Shown: positions 18,238 through 27,311, numbered from the stretch's first letter. The stretch: DNA of 64,000 nt from Oligoflexia bacterium (GCA_014376785.1 JACMQW010000082.1:54829-118828), one strand, 5' to 3'. The notes: a model not told the origin generated them from the letters alone. Numbers and translations: made by a program.

Positions 18238-19527
18238 TTAGTAAAAAAGGACTGGTTTGAAATCGAGTCTGCCTGAATCTGTTTTCGAGTTGAGATCGAT
18301 CGTTCCCATCTTCTCTCGGACCAGCGATTGATTTCCTTTATCTACAGTGAAAGAGACTTCAAGACTTGCACTCTTCGCTCCGGGCTTCAGCTTGCAATAA
18401 ATTCTGGGAGTGAGCGACGTGTAGCGAAGACTCTGGTACTCCGGTACAAATTGTCCTCGGCCTACGTTGCCGATCGATAATTCGAATTTTTTTGCCCATT
18501 CATATTCACGATCGATCAGTTCGAGCGAGTAAGCCTGAATTTCTTCGCCGGTGAGCCAGTTGAACCAAGGCGCATCCACGGTGCAGTTGACCTGAGTGGT
18601 CTCTCCCCGGATGTCGAAGCCGAAATAAAGCACACCTCGAGCTTGGGGGTCGAGTTTTACCTGATGGAGAATCTTTTGATCTCTTTCATTGTAATGAAGA
18701 TTTAAAGTGATTTGCTCAAGGGCGATGAGTGCTCGGAGCGCGTCTTGATCTTGAACGGTAACGGCGTCACGGGAGAGTGATTCGATGTAACCATAGGTTG
18801 CCCCGACCAGTCGGCGGGAAAGATCGGAATCTGTGATTCCGGAGCGACGATGGATCGACCAAACCGCTTCGTGAAAGAAGAATGCCCCTTGGTGAAGTGG
18901 CGTGAGGCGTTTGTAGAGATCTCCGCTCACTAATAAAATATTTTCTGCCGTGTAATTCCCGATTTGTTCGAGCGAGCAGTTTTTCGGAAGGACGACCGGA
19001 GAAAAATCGAATGAAAGAGGAAGGGTTTCTCCCTGATCTAAAAAGCGGATCCGACTAGAGGCACTTACTTTATCGGGCTCGATCGCAAGAGCGGATAGAA
19101 GCTTCTTGAGAGTGATTCCGGCGCTTTTTCCATCTAGACCGGTGAGCATTCTTTCTGGATTGAGAGCGTCTGGTATCGCCTGATCGACGTAGGGCAGAAT
19201 CGCATCAGAGATCAGTCCACCAAATATTATAGAGTGGTTAGGGGAGAGGTGGGTTTGGAATACTCGAGTCACTTCAAAAGCCGCCCATGTGACCGAACTC
19301 TCTCGAGTCTTCAGTGCAGCATTCAGGACTTTTTCGTTTGAGTTGATCCAATGTTGTTTGGTCTCCGCTTCATAAAGGTCAAAAAGCTTCACCGTTTCGA
19401 TTTCGTTTTTTGAATCACGGCAGACTACCCCTACACCGCCATTTCCTGTGCGATCACCACCCGCAGAAGCGGGTGATGAACAGATGATCGAGATTAAGAA
19501 AAGAAGCAGACCGAGTTTCATTTTCAT
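18238..19527 (-). CDS. Secreted protein of a lineage-type family (GNGGxGVVC start), function unknown
   Basis: A signal peptide (LGLLLFLISIICSSPASA) is followed at once by GNGGVGVVCRDSKNEIETVK and then KLFDLYEAET. This opening occurs in several secreted proteins of Bdellovibrionota that sit beside TIGR02147-type regulators. The middle contains GAFFFHEAVWSIHRRSG, a His-Glu pair that could bind metal, though no full zinc motif is visible. Most of the protein is unassigned. It begins 4 bases inside the upstream regulator (ATGA overlap), so the pair is one operon and the regulator may control its neighbour. Confidence 0.65.
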   Translation of the reverse strand: MKMKLGLLLFLISIICSSPASAGGDRTGNGGVGVVCRDSKNEIETVKLFDLYEAETKQHWINSNEKVLNAALKTRESSVTWAAFEVTRVFQTHLSPNHSIIFGGLISDAILPYVDQAIPDALNPERMLTGLDGKSAGITLKKLLSALAIEPDKVSASSRIRFLDQGETLPLSFDFSPVVLPKNCSLEQIGNYTAENILLVSGDLYKRLTPLHQGAFFFHEAVWSIHRRSGITDSDLSRRLVGATYGYIESLSRDAVTVQDQDALRALIALEQITLNLHYNERDQKILHQVKLDPQARGVLYFGFDIRGETTQVNCTVDAPWFNWLTGEEIQAYSLELIDREYEWAKKFELSIGNVGRGQFVPEYQSLRYTSLTPRIYCKLKPGAKSASLEVSFTVDKGNQSLVREKMGTIDLNSKTDSGRLDFKPVLFY

Positions 19528-20291
19528 TTGGACTCCAGTTTTGACAGAGGGAAAAGTTCCATGCTCAGGCGATAGACTTGAGCAGGTGAAGTGACGTCTT
19601 CGAACAGGGAGAAGAACTGATTTTGGAACTCTCGAATGAGTTCTTTTGCTTGGGGAATTTTTTCGGGAAGCAGCGGTAGGGTTACAGTGGTGAAGTCGCG
19701 ATGTTCGACCGGGATTCCGAGCAAGGCGTGCTTGGCGATTTCGAGGGTTTCGACATGAGCGGCTCGGAGGGTGAGATCTTTCAGATCGTCGGTCGTGCGA
19801 ATCGGCTGGGCAATCCTTTTCAAGGCGCCATTTTTTTTCTCAAGCAGTCCCAAATGAATCAGTCTTTTTACCGCCAAGCTTGCTTCCTTTTCGGAAATTC
19901 CTAGTCTCTGAGCAATCCAGCTCGAGTCGCCTTTCGCGCCGCTAATCTTTACGAGCGAGAGTATCGCGAAATGCTGCCACTGAGAGATTGCGAGAAATTG
20001 CTCTTGCGTCAGCTTAACGAATGAATCGTGTTTGGGCTTCGCCACGTTTTTTGTCTTTTTGAACGGTCCCAGGACCTCCGCTCGTTCGACCGGATCGAAG
20101 AGTAATTTCTCACAAATTTTCACTGCGAGTTTCGCCGAAACGTTTCGCTTGCCACTGAGGATTTGCGAAACCGCGCCAGCGCCGATGCCTAGCTTTCTAG
20201 AAAAAGCGCGCAACGAATAACGTTCGTTTCGGAGTTTCAATTCCTGAAACTTTTCGAACATTTTGGTTTGAAGTTGCGGATGCGAAGACAT
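19524..20291 (-). CDS. TIGR02147-family transcription regulator
   Basis: Start at 20291 chosen because it opens MSSHPQLQTKMFEKFQELK, with a GAGAGTC stretch before it; the longer frame to 20342 has only a low-complexity extension. N-terminal helix-turn-helix at about 25-60: YSLRAFSRKLGIGAGAVSQI followed by LSGKRNVS, the classic opening of these proteins. A second winged region follows (WIAQRLGISEKEASLAVKRL). The remainder is the DUF4423 domain. This family is common in Bdellovibrionota and Fibrobacteres and is taken as a DNA-binding regulator of adjacent secreted proteins; the ligand is unknown. Confidence 0.82.
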   Translation of the reverse strand: MSSHPQLQTKMFEKFQELKLRNERYSLRAFSRKLGIGAGAVSQILSGKRNVSAKLAVKICEKLLFDPVERAEVLGPFKKTKNVAKPKHDSFVKLTQEQFLAISQWQHFAILSLVKISGAKGDSSWIAQRLGISEKEASLAVKRLIHLGLLEKKNGALKRIAQPIRTTDDLKDLTLRAAHVETLEIAKHALLGIPVEHRDFTTVTLPLLPEKIPQAKELIREFQNQFFSLFEDVTSPAQVYRLSMELFPLSKLESK

Positions 20292-20334
20292 GAGAGTCCA
20301 ACTACTGATTCCGAAACCGGATGTAAATCCGAAA

Positions 20335-20364
20335 TGTAACAAACTGTTACAGATCTGTGTAACA
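20335..20364. promoter_or_regulatory. Candidate operator: palindrome plus third half-site
   Basis: TGTAACA at 20335-20341 and TGTTACA at 20345-20351 form a perfect 7-base inverted repeat with a 3-base gap. A third copy TGTAACA lies at 20358-20364. It sits just upstream of the TIGR02147 regulator start (20291) and downstream of the helicase terminator, where a self-regulated repressor would bind. Confidence 0.5.
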
Positions 20365-20370
20365 CCATTA

Positions 20371-20407
20371 AAAAAAGCCCCCGGTCGCAGAGCGAGCAGG
20401 GGCTTTT
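20371..20407 (-). terminator. Intrinsic terminator after the DEAD-box gene
   Basis: On the minus strand AAAAGCCCC pairs with GGGGCTTTT, followed by a T run. It lies 23 bases after the helicase stop (20430) and ends that transcript before the regulator promoter region. Confidence 0.8.
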
Positions 20408-20429
20408 CGATTTTTTAAGCGCGACCTTT

Positions 20430-22430
20430 TTAGAAGTGCGACTTTTTAGCGGCGCCAGCACCGAAGGTGCCTTTGCCTTTAGCCTTGAACGAGGTTTTTC
20501 CTGCGTTCGAAGGGGAGGCCGCCGTCATCGGTGCACCCCAGCGCTTGATCTTATCCTTTGGAGCAGCGGCCGCTCCGTCGGCTTTGAATTTCGGCTTGTC
20601 GCCGTAAACACTCGCGCCAGTCGGAGCGGCAAACTTGCGTTCGCCGCTGAATCCACCGCGCTCGGCACCACTGGAATACCCGCCGCGATCACCACCGCGG
20701 TCTCCGTAGGATTTGCGTTCGCCGTATCCGCCGCGTTCTCCGCTACTCGCGTATCCACCGCGATCGCCGCCGCCATAACCGCGGCTCGATCCGCCACGAC
20801 CTTGATAGCCACTGCGTGCTCCGCCGTGACGATCTGCGTATCCGCGTTCCGCGCGCTCAGCCGTGTGACCGAGTAGGATTTTTCCTTTTTCGCCCGCTAC
20901 CGGTGATGCCGCTTCGCGCTCCGACTTATCGGAGAACACTTCGGGGAGCATCATCGTGATGAAGCGTGAAGCCACTTCTTCAGCGGACATCGGCGCAAGC
21001 AGGATCTTCAATTCTGGAGTGAAGAGTTCGGTTGCCCGAGCAAAGGTGGTCGCGTCTTCGAATTTTTTCGAAATCGCGGCGATCTTTTTCTCTCCAACGT
21101 CCTTACGAGTAGGGATCTTTCCCTCGTTCATCGTGCTCTTCGTCGCGCGTTCGATCCGTTGGATCAGGCCACGGTGACTCGGAGTCACTAAGCTCATCGC
21201 ATAACCGGTTTTGCCACTGCGGGCGGTACGGCCGATGCGGTGAACGTAGGAATCGAGCTCACGAGGGAGCGAGTAGTTGATGACGTGGGTGATGTCTTTC
21301 ACATCTAATCCGCGGGAAGCAACGTCCGTACAAATGAGCAGCGTCACTTTACGATCGCGGAACGCCTTCATCGTGCGTTCGCGGGCTTTTTGGTCCATGT
21401 CGCCGTGAAGCGCATCGACTGCGTAGCCACGTCCCATTAAGTAACCAACGAGATCCACCACGAGTGCTTTCGTTTGGCAGAAAATAATTCCGTAGAAATC
21501 GTCTGCGGCGTCCATGATTTTGCAAAGCACTTCGGGTTTGTTCGACTCTGAAGTCGAGTAATAGATTTGCTCGAGGTTGGCAGGGAGCATTTCCGTGCGG
21601 TTGATTTCGACTTTCTTAGGGTTAACCAAGTAGTCTTCGGTCACTTTACGAACTTCGCGGCTCATGGTTGCTGAGAAGAGCCAGATGTTTGAGGTGCGGG
21701 TACTGACGGCTTCTTCGCCGAGAGAAAGTTCTTCTCTGCTTTCAGAGTCGTTATCGAGACCGGCAACGGATCCGAGGATTTTCTCGAGATCGTCTTTGAA
21801 GCCCATCGAAATCATTTCGTCTGCTTCATCCAAAATCACAATGGAAACACCGGAGAGGTCCAGCGTGCCGCGATCGATGTGATCGACCACACGGCCAGGA
21901 GTGCCGACGACCACTTGAGCGCCGCGACGGATGGCCGCGATTTGGTCACCGTAAGGGGCGCCCCCGTAAATCGCTGTGGACTTCACGCCTTGGTATTTTC
22001 CGAGGAGATCGATCTGTCCGGAAACTTGGATGGCAAGTTCCCGGGTAGGGCAAAGAATGATCGACTGAACGGATTTTTCAAAAGGGTTCAACCGCTCAAG
22101 AAGTGGAATCCCGAAAGCGGCGGTTTTTCCAGTACCGGTTGCGGCGAGTCCGATGAAGTCGGTGGCATCGCCGAGCAGGATCGGCAGCGCAGCCGATTGG
22201 ATTTCGCTTGGCTTCTCGTAACCTAGCTCTTCGATCGCGCGAGCAACCGCGGGAGTCAAATCGAGGGTTTTAAAGGATTCGAGCATTTCAGTCGGAACAT
22301 GAGGAACGACTGGCGCGGGAGCGGTGACTTTGATGGAGGACTTTTTCGGGCCGGACATGGACGCAAACTTAGGAATCGTAACTGACAAGAGTGCCTTCGA
22401 TCTGAGGAGTTCCTTTAAGGGAACTGCCAT
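20430..22430 (-). CDS. deaD: DEAD-box RNA helicase with Gly/Arg/Tyr-rich tail
   Basis: All helicase motifs are present: Q-motif region EKPSEIQSAALP, AATGTGKT, PTRELA, TPGRV, VILDEADEM, LFSATM, CTDVASRGLD and HRIGRTARSG. A DbpA/CsdA-like linker follows. About residues 540-630 form a low-complexity tail of GGYxxGGxRGG-type repeats, typical of RNA-binding RGG tails, ending in a short Lys-rich tip. It probably works in ribosome assembly or mRNA turnover, especially in the cold. Neither the first ATG (22430) nor the later ATG at 22358 has a clear ribosome binding site; the later one is a good alternative since the N-terminal 24 residues look non-conserved. Confidence 0.92.
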   Translation of the reverse strand: MAVPLKELLRSKALLSVTIPKFASMSGPKKSSIKVTAPAPVVPHVPTEMLESFKTLDLTPAVARAIEELGYEKPSEIQSAALPILLGDATDFIGLAATGTGKTAAFGIPLLERLNPFEKSVQSIILCPTRELAIQVSGQIDLLGKYQGVKSTAIYGGAPYGDQIAAIRRGAQVVVGTPGRVVDHIDRGTLDLSGVSIVILDEADEMISMGFKDDLEKILGSVAGLDNDSESREELSLGEEAVSTRTSNIWLFSATMSREVRKVTEDYLVNPKKVEINRTEMLPANLEQIYYSTSESNKPEVLCKIMDAADDFYGIIFCQTKALVVDLVGYLMGRGYAVDALHGDMDQKARERTMKAFRDRKVTLLICTDVASRGLDVKDITHVINYSLPRELDSYVHRIGRTARSGKTGYAMSLVTPSHRGLIQRIERATKSTMNEGKIPTRKDVGEKKIAAISKKFEDATTFARATELFTPELKILLAPMSAEEVASRFITMMLPEVFSDKSEREAASPVAGEKGKILLGHTAERAERGYADRHGGARSGYQGRGGSSRGYGGGDRGGYASSGERGGYGERKSYGDRGGDRGGYSSGAERGGFSGERKFAAPTGASVYGDKPKFKADGAAAAPKDKIKRWGAPMTAASPSNAGKTSFKAKGKGTFGAGAAKKSHF

Positions 22431-22579
22431 CGGTAGTAGAGAGGGGTGAATAAAACCGGCTCCCTGACCAACTCAGCGAGCCGCAAATCCCAAATGGGAT
22501 GAGCGGTTTCTAACACGGCGAATCGGAAAAGGGGCGGAAAAAGACGGCGGCCCGCATGATTATTTCGAGGGGGAGATTG

Positions 22580-23560
22580 ATGAGTTTTTCTCATGCCTTA
22601 GAAAAAAAGAGATCTCCTTGGTGCCTTTGTCTCGTTCGCGTACCATTCTTATCAGGTATGGAGCTGAGGACTATTTTTTTGCTCGGGGGGCTAGTGGCGC
22701 AAACGGCAGGAGCAACGCTCCCGAACCGCTGTGGCGAGCAGTTTCTTCCCCCCTACGATGCCCGCGTGATTAAGACGCGAGATGACACCACGGTTATTTA
22801 CGAACTTCGCGCTTCAAATGGAGCGCAGTATTTTTATAAAGAAAACTTTCAGTCGGCGCAGGGAGAGCGCGCGATTTTCGACGACCTCGGAATGGCAGCC
22901 CTTGCTTACCGAATGGCCAAAGAGACGGGGCTAGGAGATGCGCTTCCTGAGACTGCTTGGAGATCGGGCGTCGCAGTGAAAATCGGGGATCACGTATTCC
23001 GCACCCGGCCGGGCGTTCTACAAGCCGGAATTCCAGAGTTTGTTACTCCCCTTGATGATTTCAGAAAATTGCATCCGGATGCAGCTTTGAATTCGGAGGC
23101 TCTGAAAGAAGTTTTAAACTCCGGCGATTGGCCCCGTCTTTATGCAGATTGGAAAATATTTTGGAATATTTTTCAGCAAGTCGATTTGAACATCGCGAAC
23201 CTCGCACGCACGGGCACGAAACTGATTATTTTTGATTTGGGAGATGCTTTTAACCTTCCGGCTTCGCGTAAAAAAATGGGGGTGATCAGTGAAAAAGAAG
23301 CCTCGAAATACGCGATGCCGGGGAACCCAAATGATTTTGCGGAATTCCGCCCAGACTTCCGAGTCGCCGACCCAGAGTTTAAGGAATTCGTCCGCATCAT
23401 TGCAAACGCCAGCGACGAAGAACTGGCCCATTTTTTAGGAAAGTCACCGGACGATTACCTGATATCGCCTCGCGGCCAAGTCCGCACGCATGTCCAGGCG
23501 ATGAGAAACGAAGCCACGCGGATTTTGAAAATTTTGCACCAGACCCCGTTTGACTATTGA
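22580..23560 (+). CDS. Exported protein with a kinase-like fold
   Basis: The start at 22580 has GGGGGAG before it; an ATG at 22658 is the alternative, closer to the signal peptide (LRTIFLLGGLVAQTAGA). The mature part keeps kinase landmarks (numbered from 22580): a Lys in AQYFYKEN (about 87), a following Glu-rich helix, a catalytic-loop-like VDLNIAN (Asp202-Asn207, D-x4-N) and IIFDLGDAF (Asp219, the DFG-like site). This resembles the actin-fragmin-kinase/HipA class rather than Hanks kinases. No Gly-rich loop is obvious. It precedes the exported phosphatase gene by 24 bases on the same strand. Substrate unknown; catalytic activity is an inference. Confidence 0.6.
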   Translation: MSFSHALEKKRSPWCLCLVRVPFLSGMELRTIFLLGGLVAQTAGATLPNRCGEQFLPPYDARVIKTRDDTTVIYELRASNGAQYFYKENFQSAQGERAIFDDLGMAALAYRMAKETGLGDALPETAWRSGVAVKIGDHVFRTRPGVLQAGIPEFVTPLDDFRKLHPDAALNSEALKEVLNSGDWPRLYADWKIFWNIFQQVDLNIANLARTGTKLIIFDLGDAFNLPASRKKMGVISEKEASKYAMPGNPNDFAEFRPDFRVADPEFKEFVRIIANASDEELAHFLGKSPDDYLISPRGQVRTHVQAMRNEATRILKILHQTPFDY

Positions 23561-23584
23561 ATAGGCCTCTGGTCGACTCGTCCG

Positions 23585-24127
23585 ATGCGTTTACAGACCC
23601 TCGTTTTCGGATGCATCACGGCGCTCAGTCTTTCATTCACTCCGGCTCGTGCATCCATCGAACGATTCCTCATTGTGAATTCCTCGCTGGTTCGTGGGGG
23701 GCAGCCGACGGTGGTGCAGGATTTCATCCAGCTCAAGAAAAACGGCATTCGCACGGTGATCGATCTGCGAACGACCGGGGAAATGGTCGAATGGGAACGA
23801 CGCGTGGTTCAGAATGTCGGCATGAATTTCCGGAGTTTTCCGATCGATGGAATGTCTTACCCAAGTGAAGCGTTGGTGGGAGATGCGCTGAAAGCGATGC
23901 GCGATCCGAGGTTACAACCCGTGTTTATTCACTGCCATGCGGGCAAAGACCGAACCGGTCTTTTAGTCGGGCTCTACCGAGTTTCGGTCATGGGGTGGAA
24001 ACCGACGGATGCGTATGAAGAAATGTTGAAGATCGGATTTGATCCGAATTTGATCGGCCTTCGGAATTTCTTTTGGGATCATCTCCCGCTCCGTCGCGTA
24101 CGCACAGGCCCAAACCTGGGCCGCTAA
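23585..24127 (+). CDS. Exported dual-specificity/tyrosine phosphatase
   Basis: Signal peptide (VFGCITALSLSFTPARA), then IVNSSLVRGGQPTVVQDF, typical of the Siw14/DSP family. The P-loop is HCHAGKDRTG with Cys117 and Arg123 (C-x5-R), and IDLRTTGEM comes before it. The general acid is probably in the FPIDGM region (Asp88). Such enzymes dephosphorylate phospho-tyrosine, phospho-serine/threonine or inositol phosphates. Export to the periplasm is unusual for the family. It follows the exported kinase-like gene, suggesting a matched pair. Its stop overlaps the opposing DUF503 gene tail to tail by 4 bases. Confidence 0.82.
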   Translation: MRLQTLVFGCITALSLSFTPARASIERFLIVNSSLVRGGQPTVVQDFIQLKKNGIRTVIDLRTTGEMVEWERRVVQNVGMNFRSFPIDGMSYPSEALVGDALKAMRDPRLQPVFIHCHAGKDRTGLLVGLYRVSVMGWKPTDAYEEMLKIGFDPNLIGLRNFFWDHLPLRRVRTGPNLGR

Positions 24128-24447
24128 TCTTGCTCGTAGCCCGGGCTCGTTCCATGTTCGAGAATTTCTAAATCCTCCACCGTTACCCGAGCAAAGGCTG
24201 TCTGGTCGATTTCCTTGGCGATTTTCTCAACGAAACTACGGGCGGAAGGTAATTTCCAACTTTCCGGAATAACCGCCGCGAAACCCACGACACAACGCTC
24301 GGGATCCTCGAAATCTGCGACTTCGAGGGCCGAGACGTTGAATTTTTTTCTGAGCTGCGTGCAAAGGTCTTCGAGAAGCTTCCGCTTCTTTCCGCCCTCA
24401 GTATTATTGTAAAAATCGAGGACGATTCTACCGGTACCTACGAGCAT
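24124..24447 (-). CDS. DUF503 (YlxP-like) small protein
   Basis: A 107-residue protein with the DUF503 arrangement: an early beta strand (GRIVLDFY), KKRKLLEDLCTQLRKKFNVS, then ALEVADFEDPERCVVGFAAV. The family is a small ferredoxin-like alpha/beta fold, often near rbfA in other bacteria; here it follows ilvE by 6 bases. Its role is unknown. It overlaps the convergent phosphatase gene by 4 bases. Confidence 0.75.
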   Translation of the reverse strand: MLVGTGRIVLDFYNNTEGGKKRKLLEDLCTQLRKKFNVSALEVADFEDPERCVVGFAAVIPESWKLPSARSFVEKIAKEIDQTAFARVTVEDLEILEHGTSPGYEQD

Positions 24448-24453
24448 GACAGC

Positions 24454-25380
24454 CTACTTAATGACCGACCACCAGTTTTCGGTGCGTGGCAGTTTCATTT
24501 CTCCGCGAACGATTTTTTGGTAATCGGACTGGAGTTGGCGGGTGATGGGGCCGGGTTTTCCCGTGCCGATCAAACGAGAATCCAGGCTTTGAATCGGCGT
24601 GATTTCGGCCGCAGTCCCGGTCATGAAAGCTTCGTCCGCGCAGTAGAACTCATCGCGGGTAAAGCGTTCGCCGACAATTTCGATTTTATTGGTTTTGAAG
24701 TAATGAATCACCGTCTGGCGAGTGATCCCGTTCAGAACCGAGGTGAGTGGAGTGGTTTTCACGACTCCGTTTTTCACCATGAACAAGTTTTCGCCAGAAC
24801 CTTCGGCCAAAAATCCTTCTGGATCCAGGAGAAGGGCTTCATCAAAGCCTTGGCGTTTGGCTTCTTGCTTCGCGATGACGCCGGTCAAGTACTGACCCGT
24901 GATTTTCCCCTTCGTCATCACCGAGTTTGGGTGAGGGCGAATGTAAGTCGAAATTTTCAATTTCGCGCCTTCTTGAATGCCTCGGTCTCCAAGGTAGCTG
25001 CCCCATTCCCAAACTAAGACGGCCACGTTCAATACGGGGTCTTCGCCGGGAAAAACTCCGAGGGCTTCGTCACCAACGAAGACAATGGGACGTACGTAAC
25101 ACTCTTCGAAATCGTTTGCTTTGCAGGCTTCGATGCAGGCTTTCATGATTTCTTCGACGGAATAGGGAAGTCGAAAGCCCATGATTTTCACGGAGTCGCC
25201 GAGACGCTCGATGTGTTCTTGGAGGCGAAAAATCGCTCCGCCGCCGGAAGCTTGTTTGTAGGCGCGGATCCCTTCGAAGGCGCCCGATCCGTAGTGGAGG
25301 CCATGAGTGAAGAGGCTGATACGCGCTTCTTCGGCTGCAGTGATTTTTCCGTTGAACCAGACTTTAGAGCCACGAGCCAT
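24454..25380 (-). CDS. ilvE: Branched-chain amino acid aminotransferase
   Basis: Start at 25380 chosen: GAGGAGAAG precedes it and it opens MARGSKVWFNGKI, the IlvE opening; the longer frame adds only an arginine-rich leader. Family motifs are ISLFTHGLHYGSGAFEGIRAY, GKITGQYLTGVIAKQEAKRQ (holding the PLP Lys), GSGENLFMV and FMTGTAAEI. It makes Val, Leu and Ile from their keto acids, and also runs the first step of their breakdown. An isovaleryl-CoA-type dehydrogenase elsewhere in the window fits a catabolic role. Confidence 0.93.
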   Translation of the reverse strand: MARGSKVWFNGKITAAEEARISLFTHGLHYGSGAFEGIRAYKQASGGGAIFRLQEHIERLGDSVKIMGFRLPYSVEEIMKACIEACKANDFEECYVRPIVFVGDEALGVFPGEDPVLNVAVLVWEWGSYLGDRGIQEGAKLKISTYIRPHPNSVMTKGKITGQYLTGVIAKQEAKRQGFDEALLLDPEGFLAEGSGENLFMVKNGVVKTTPLTSVLNGITRQTVIHYFKTNKIEIVGERFTRDEFYCADEAFMTGTAAEITPIQSLDSRLIGTGKPGPITRQLQSDYQKIVRGEMKLPRTENWWSVIK

Positions 25381-25425
25381 GACACTTCTCCTCGGGGAAA
25401 GGGTCCCGACACCTCGGCGACCCAC

Positions 25426-26286
25426 CTATTGAATGGCTGGAGTATTTTCTAAAGCTACCGTGGGTGTCAAGCGCCGAGACGCCATGAGTCGAATGATCTC
25501 GGCCGCGGTCTCCTCCAATGCCTTCCCGGTCACGTTAAACACGGCCCATTTGCGATTTTTTCTGAAGATTTCAGACGCGTAGCTGATTTCTTCGTTCACT
25601 TTATCGGGATCGGCATATTCTCCGCCGCGGTGCTGCCCGAGTCGAGACAGGCGATTCCGCCTGATGGTGGTTAAATTCTCCGGATCGATGGTGAGGCAGA
25701 CAATTTTTCTTTGATCGATCTCAAAAATTTCATTCGGAGTTTGAAAGCCATTGATGATCGGGATGTTCACCACTTTCCAGCCCTGCTGCGAAAGATACAT
25801 CGAAAGCGGGGTTTTAGAGGTTCGGGAAATTCCGAGAATTACTAAATCTGCCTCACCCAGCCGGGTGAGGTCACGGCCATCATCATGTCCGATGGTGTAT
25901 TCCATGGCATCAATCCGTTTAAAATAAGCCTCGTTCACATTATGAAGCAGGCCTGCGATCGATTTCGGTTCCAGGCCGAAGTGTCCCGCTAAACCAGCGA
26001 GCAGAGGACCGATCAAATCCACGCAAACCACGCCTCGAGCGGTGGCCTGTTCCGCCAGCGCAGTGCGGATATCGGGGCTGACGATCGTGTAAACGATGAG
26101 TGCTTTCGCCTCCGCGGCTTCTTCGCAGATGGCTTCGATTTGTTCTTTTTTACGCATGTTTTTATGGCGTGAGATGTAGATATCCTTCTCTGCCGAGAAC
26201 TGATTTGCGAACTGGACCATAGCGGCTTTCACCATTTGCGCTGCAGTTTCTCCCGTACCGTCAGAAACGATGTAAACTTTTTTCAT
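25426..26286 (-). CDS. ppsR: Pyruvate,phosphate dikinase regulatory protein (DUF299 kinase/phosphorylase)
   Basis: Family signature: VYIVSDGTGETAAQMVKAA at the N-terminus and the P-loop-like ILGISRTSKTPLSMYL at mid-protein, with RDLTRLGEADLV before it. The protein is a bifunctional ADP-dependent Thr kinase and Pi-dependent phosphorylase that switches PPDK or PEP synthase. At 286 residues it is of standard size. The target enzyme gene is not in the window. It lies between miaA and ilvE on the same strand. Confidence 0.93.
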   Translation of the reverse strand: MKKVYIVSDGTGETAAQMVKAAMVQFANQFSAEKDIYISRHKNMRKKEQIEAICEEAAEAKALIVYTIVSPDIRTALAEQATARGVVCVDLIGPLLAGLAGHFGLEPKSIAGLLHNVNEAYFKRIDAMEYTIGHDDGRDLTRLGEADLVILGISRTSKTPLSMYLSQQGWKVVNIPIINGFQTPNEIFEIDQRKIVCLTIDPENLTTIRRNRLSRLGQHRGGEYADPDKVNEEISYASEIFRKNRKWAVFNVTGKALEETAAEIIRLMASRRLTPTVALENTPAIQ

Positions 26287-26333
26287 CAGGACTCACTCGT
26301 TAGGTTTAGGACTCTGAATTTAGGATTCGTAGT

Positions 26334-27311
26334 TCAGCAGTAGAGGTCTTCCAGAGTCTTCCAAAGTGTGGCGCGGTCTGGTTCGAGAGTGAAGAACTTT
26401 AAATCGCGAGCGCGCGTGAATTGGCCGCGGCTGGCATTGCCAAAGAAAGTCCTTTGGCGCTTTGCGAGCTGGTTCGTGGCGAGTTCGATTTCGGAGCGCA
26501 GACCCTCGGTCCCCGGTTCGATTTTTCTTCCCGCCGGGGCGATGCCGTCTAGGTACCGAATCACCTCGACATAGCCGACCGAGTCCAATGCTCGCGCTGA
26601 GGGATACGATTCGCGAAGCCGGCTGACTTCTTCGACAAATCCTTCTGTGAGCATGAGAGAGGACCTGGCGGCAATCCGCTTTTTTAAATCATCACTCCCG
26701 CGGTCGGTGATGAGAAGCGAGAGTCCGGGGATTGCGCCGCGTGCAGAGGCTTCCGCTTCAAGCTCAGTCGGCGTCTTCCCGCTACTCTCGATCGTTTCCA
26801 AAGCGCGAAGGAGTCGGTAGCGGTCTCCCATAGAAATTCTGAGTGCCGAAGGCTCGTCTTTTTCCAAAAGCCTGGCGAAAAGTTCCTCATTCGTCAGAAG
26901 TTCTAACCGCGCACGCATCTCAGGTGGCGATTTCGGCGAGTCCCAGAGACCAAAGATGAGAGCTTTCAAATAAAATCCGGTACCTCCGGTAATCAGCGCG
27001 CGTTTCCCCCGTCCATGGATATCTTTTAGGGCAGAGTCACAGGCGAGAATAAAATCTCCCGCATTAAATGACTCTTCCGGATTACGGATATCAACCAGGT
27101 GATGAGGGATTTCAGCGAGTTCCGCTTCGGATGGTTTAGCCGTTCCAATATCGAATCCGCGGAAAACAAGGAGCGAATCTGCATTCACGATTTCGATCTC
27201 TCCGTGAGCGCGTGCGAATTCGAGGGCGAGCGCCGTTTTACCCGACGCGGTCGTGCCGGTTAAAATCGCGGTCGGTTTCCCGGGTGGATCTATACGCGAC
27301 GCTGAAACCAT
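26334..27311 (-). CDS. miaA: tRNA dimethylallyltransferase
   Basis: The P-loop GTTASGKTALALEFA, then VNADSLLVFRGFDIGTAKP (the usual form is DSxQVYR), HHLVDI and GGTGFYLKALIFGL are MiaA hallmarks. The C-terminal region has TNQLAKRQRTFF, the conserved tail. It adds the isopentenyl group to A37 of tRNAs reading UNN codons. Its start overlaps mutL's end by 22 bases, so mutL and miaA are coupled, as in many bacteria. Confidence 0.94.
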   Translation of the reverse strand: MVSASRIDPPGKPTAILTGTTASGKTALALEFARAHGEIEIVNADSLLVFRGFDIGTAKPSEAELAEIPHHLVDIRNPEESFNAGDFILACDSALKDIHGRGKRALITGGTGFYLKALIFGLWDSPKSPPEMRARLELLTNEELFARLLEKDEPSALRISMGDRYRLLRALETIESSGKTPTELEAEASARGAIPGLSLLITDRGSDDLKKRIAARSSLMLTEGFVEEVSRLRESYPSARALDSVGYVEVIRYLDGIAPAGRKIEPGTEGLRSEIELATNQLAKRQRTFFGNASRGQFTRARDLKFFTLEPDRATLWKTLEDLYC

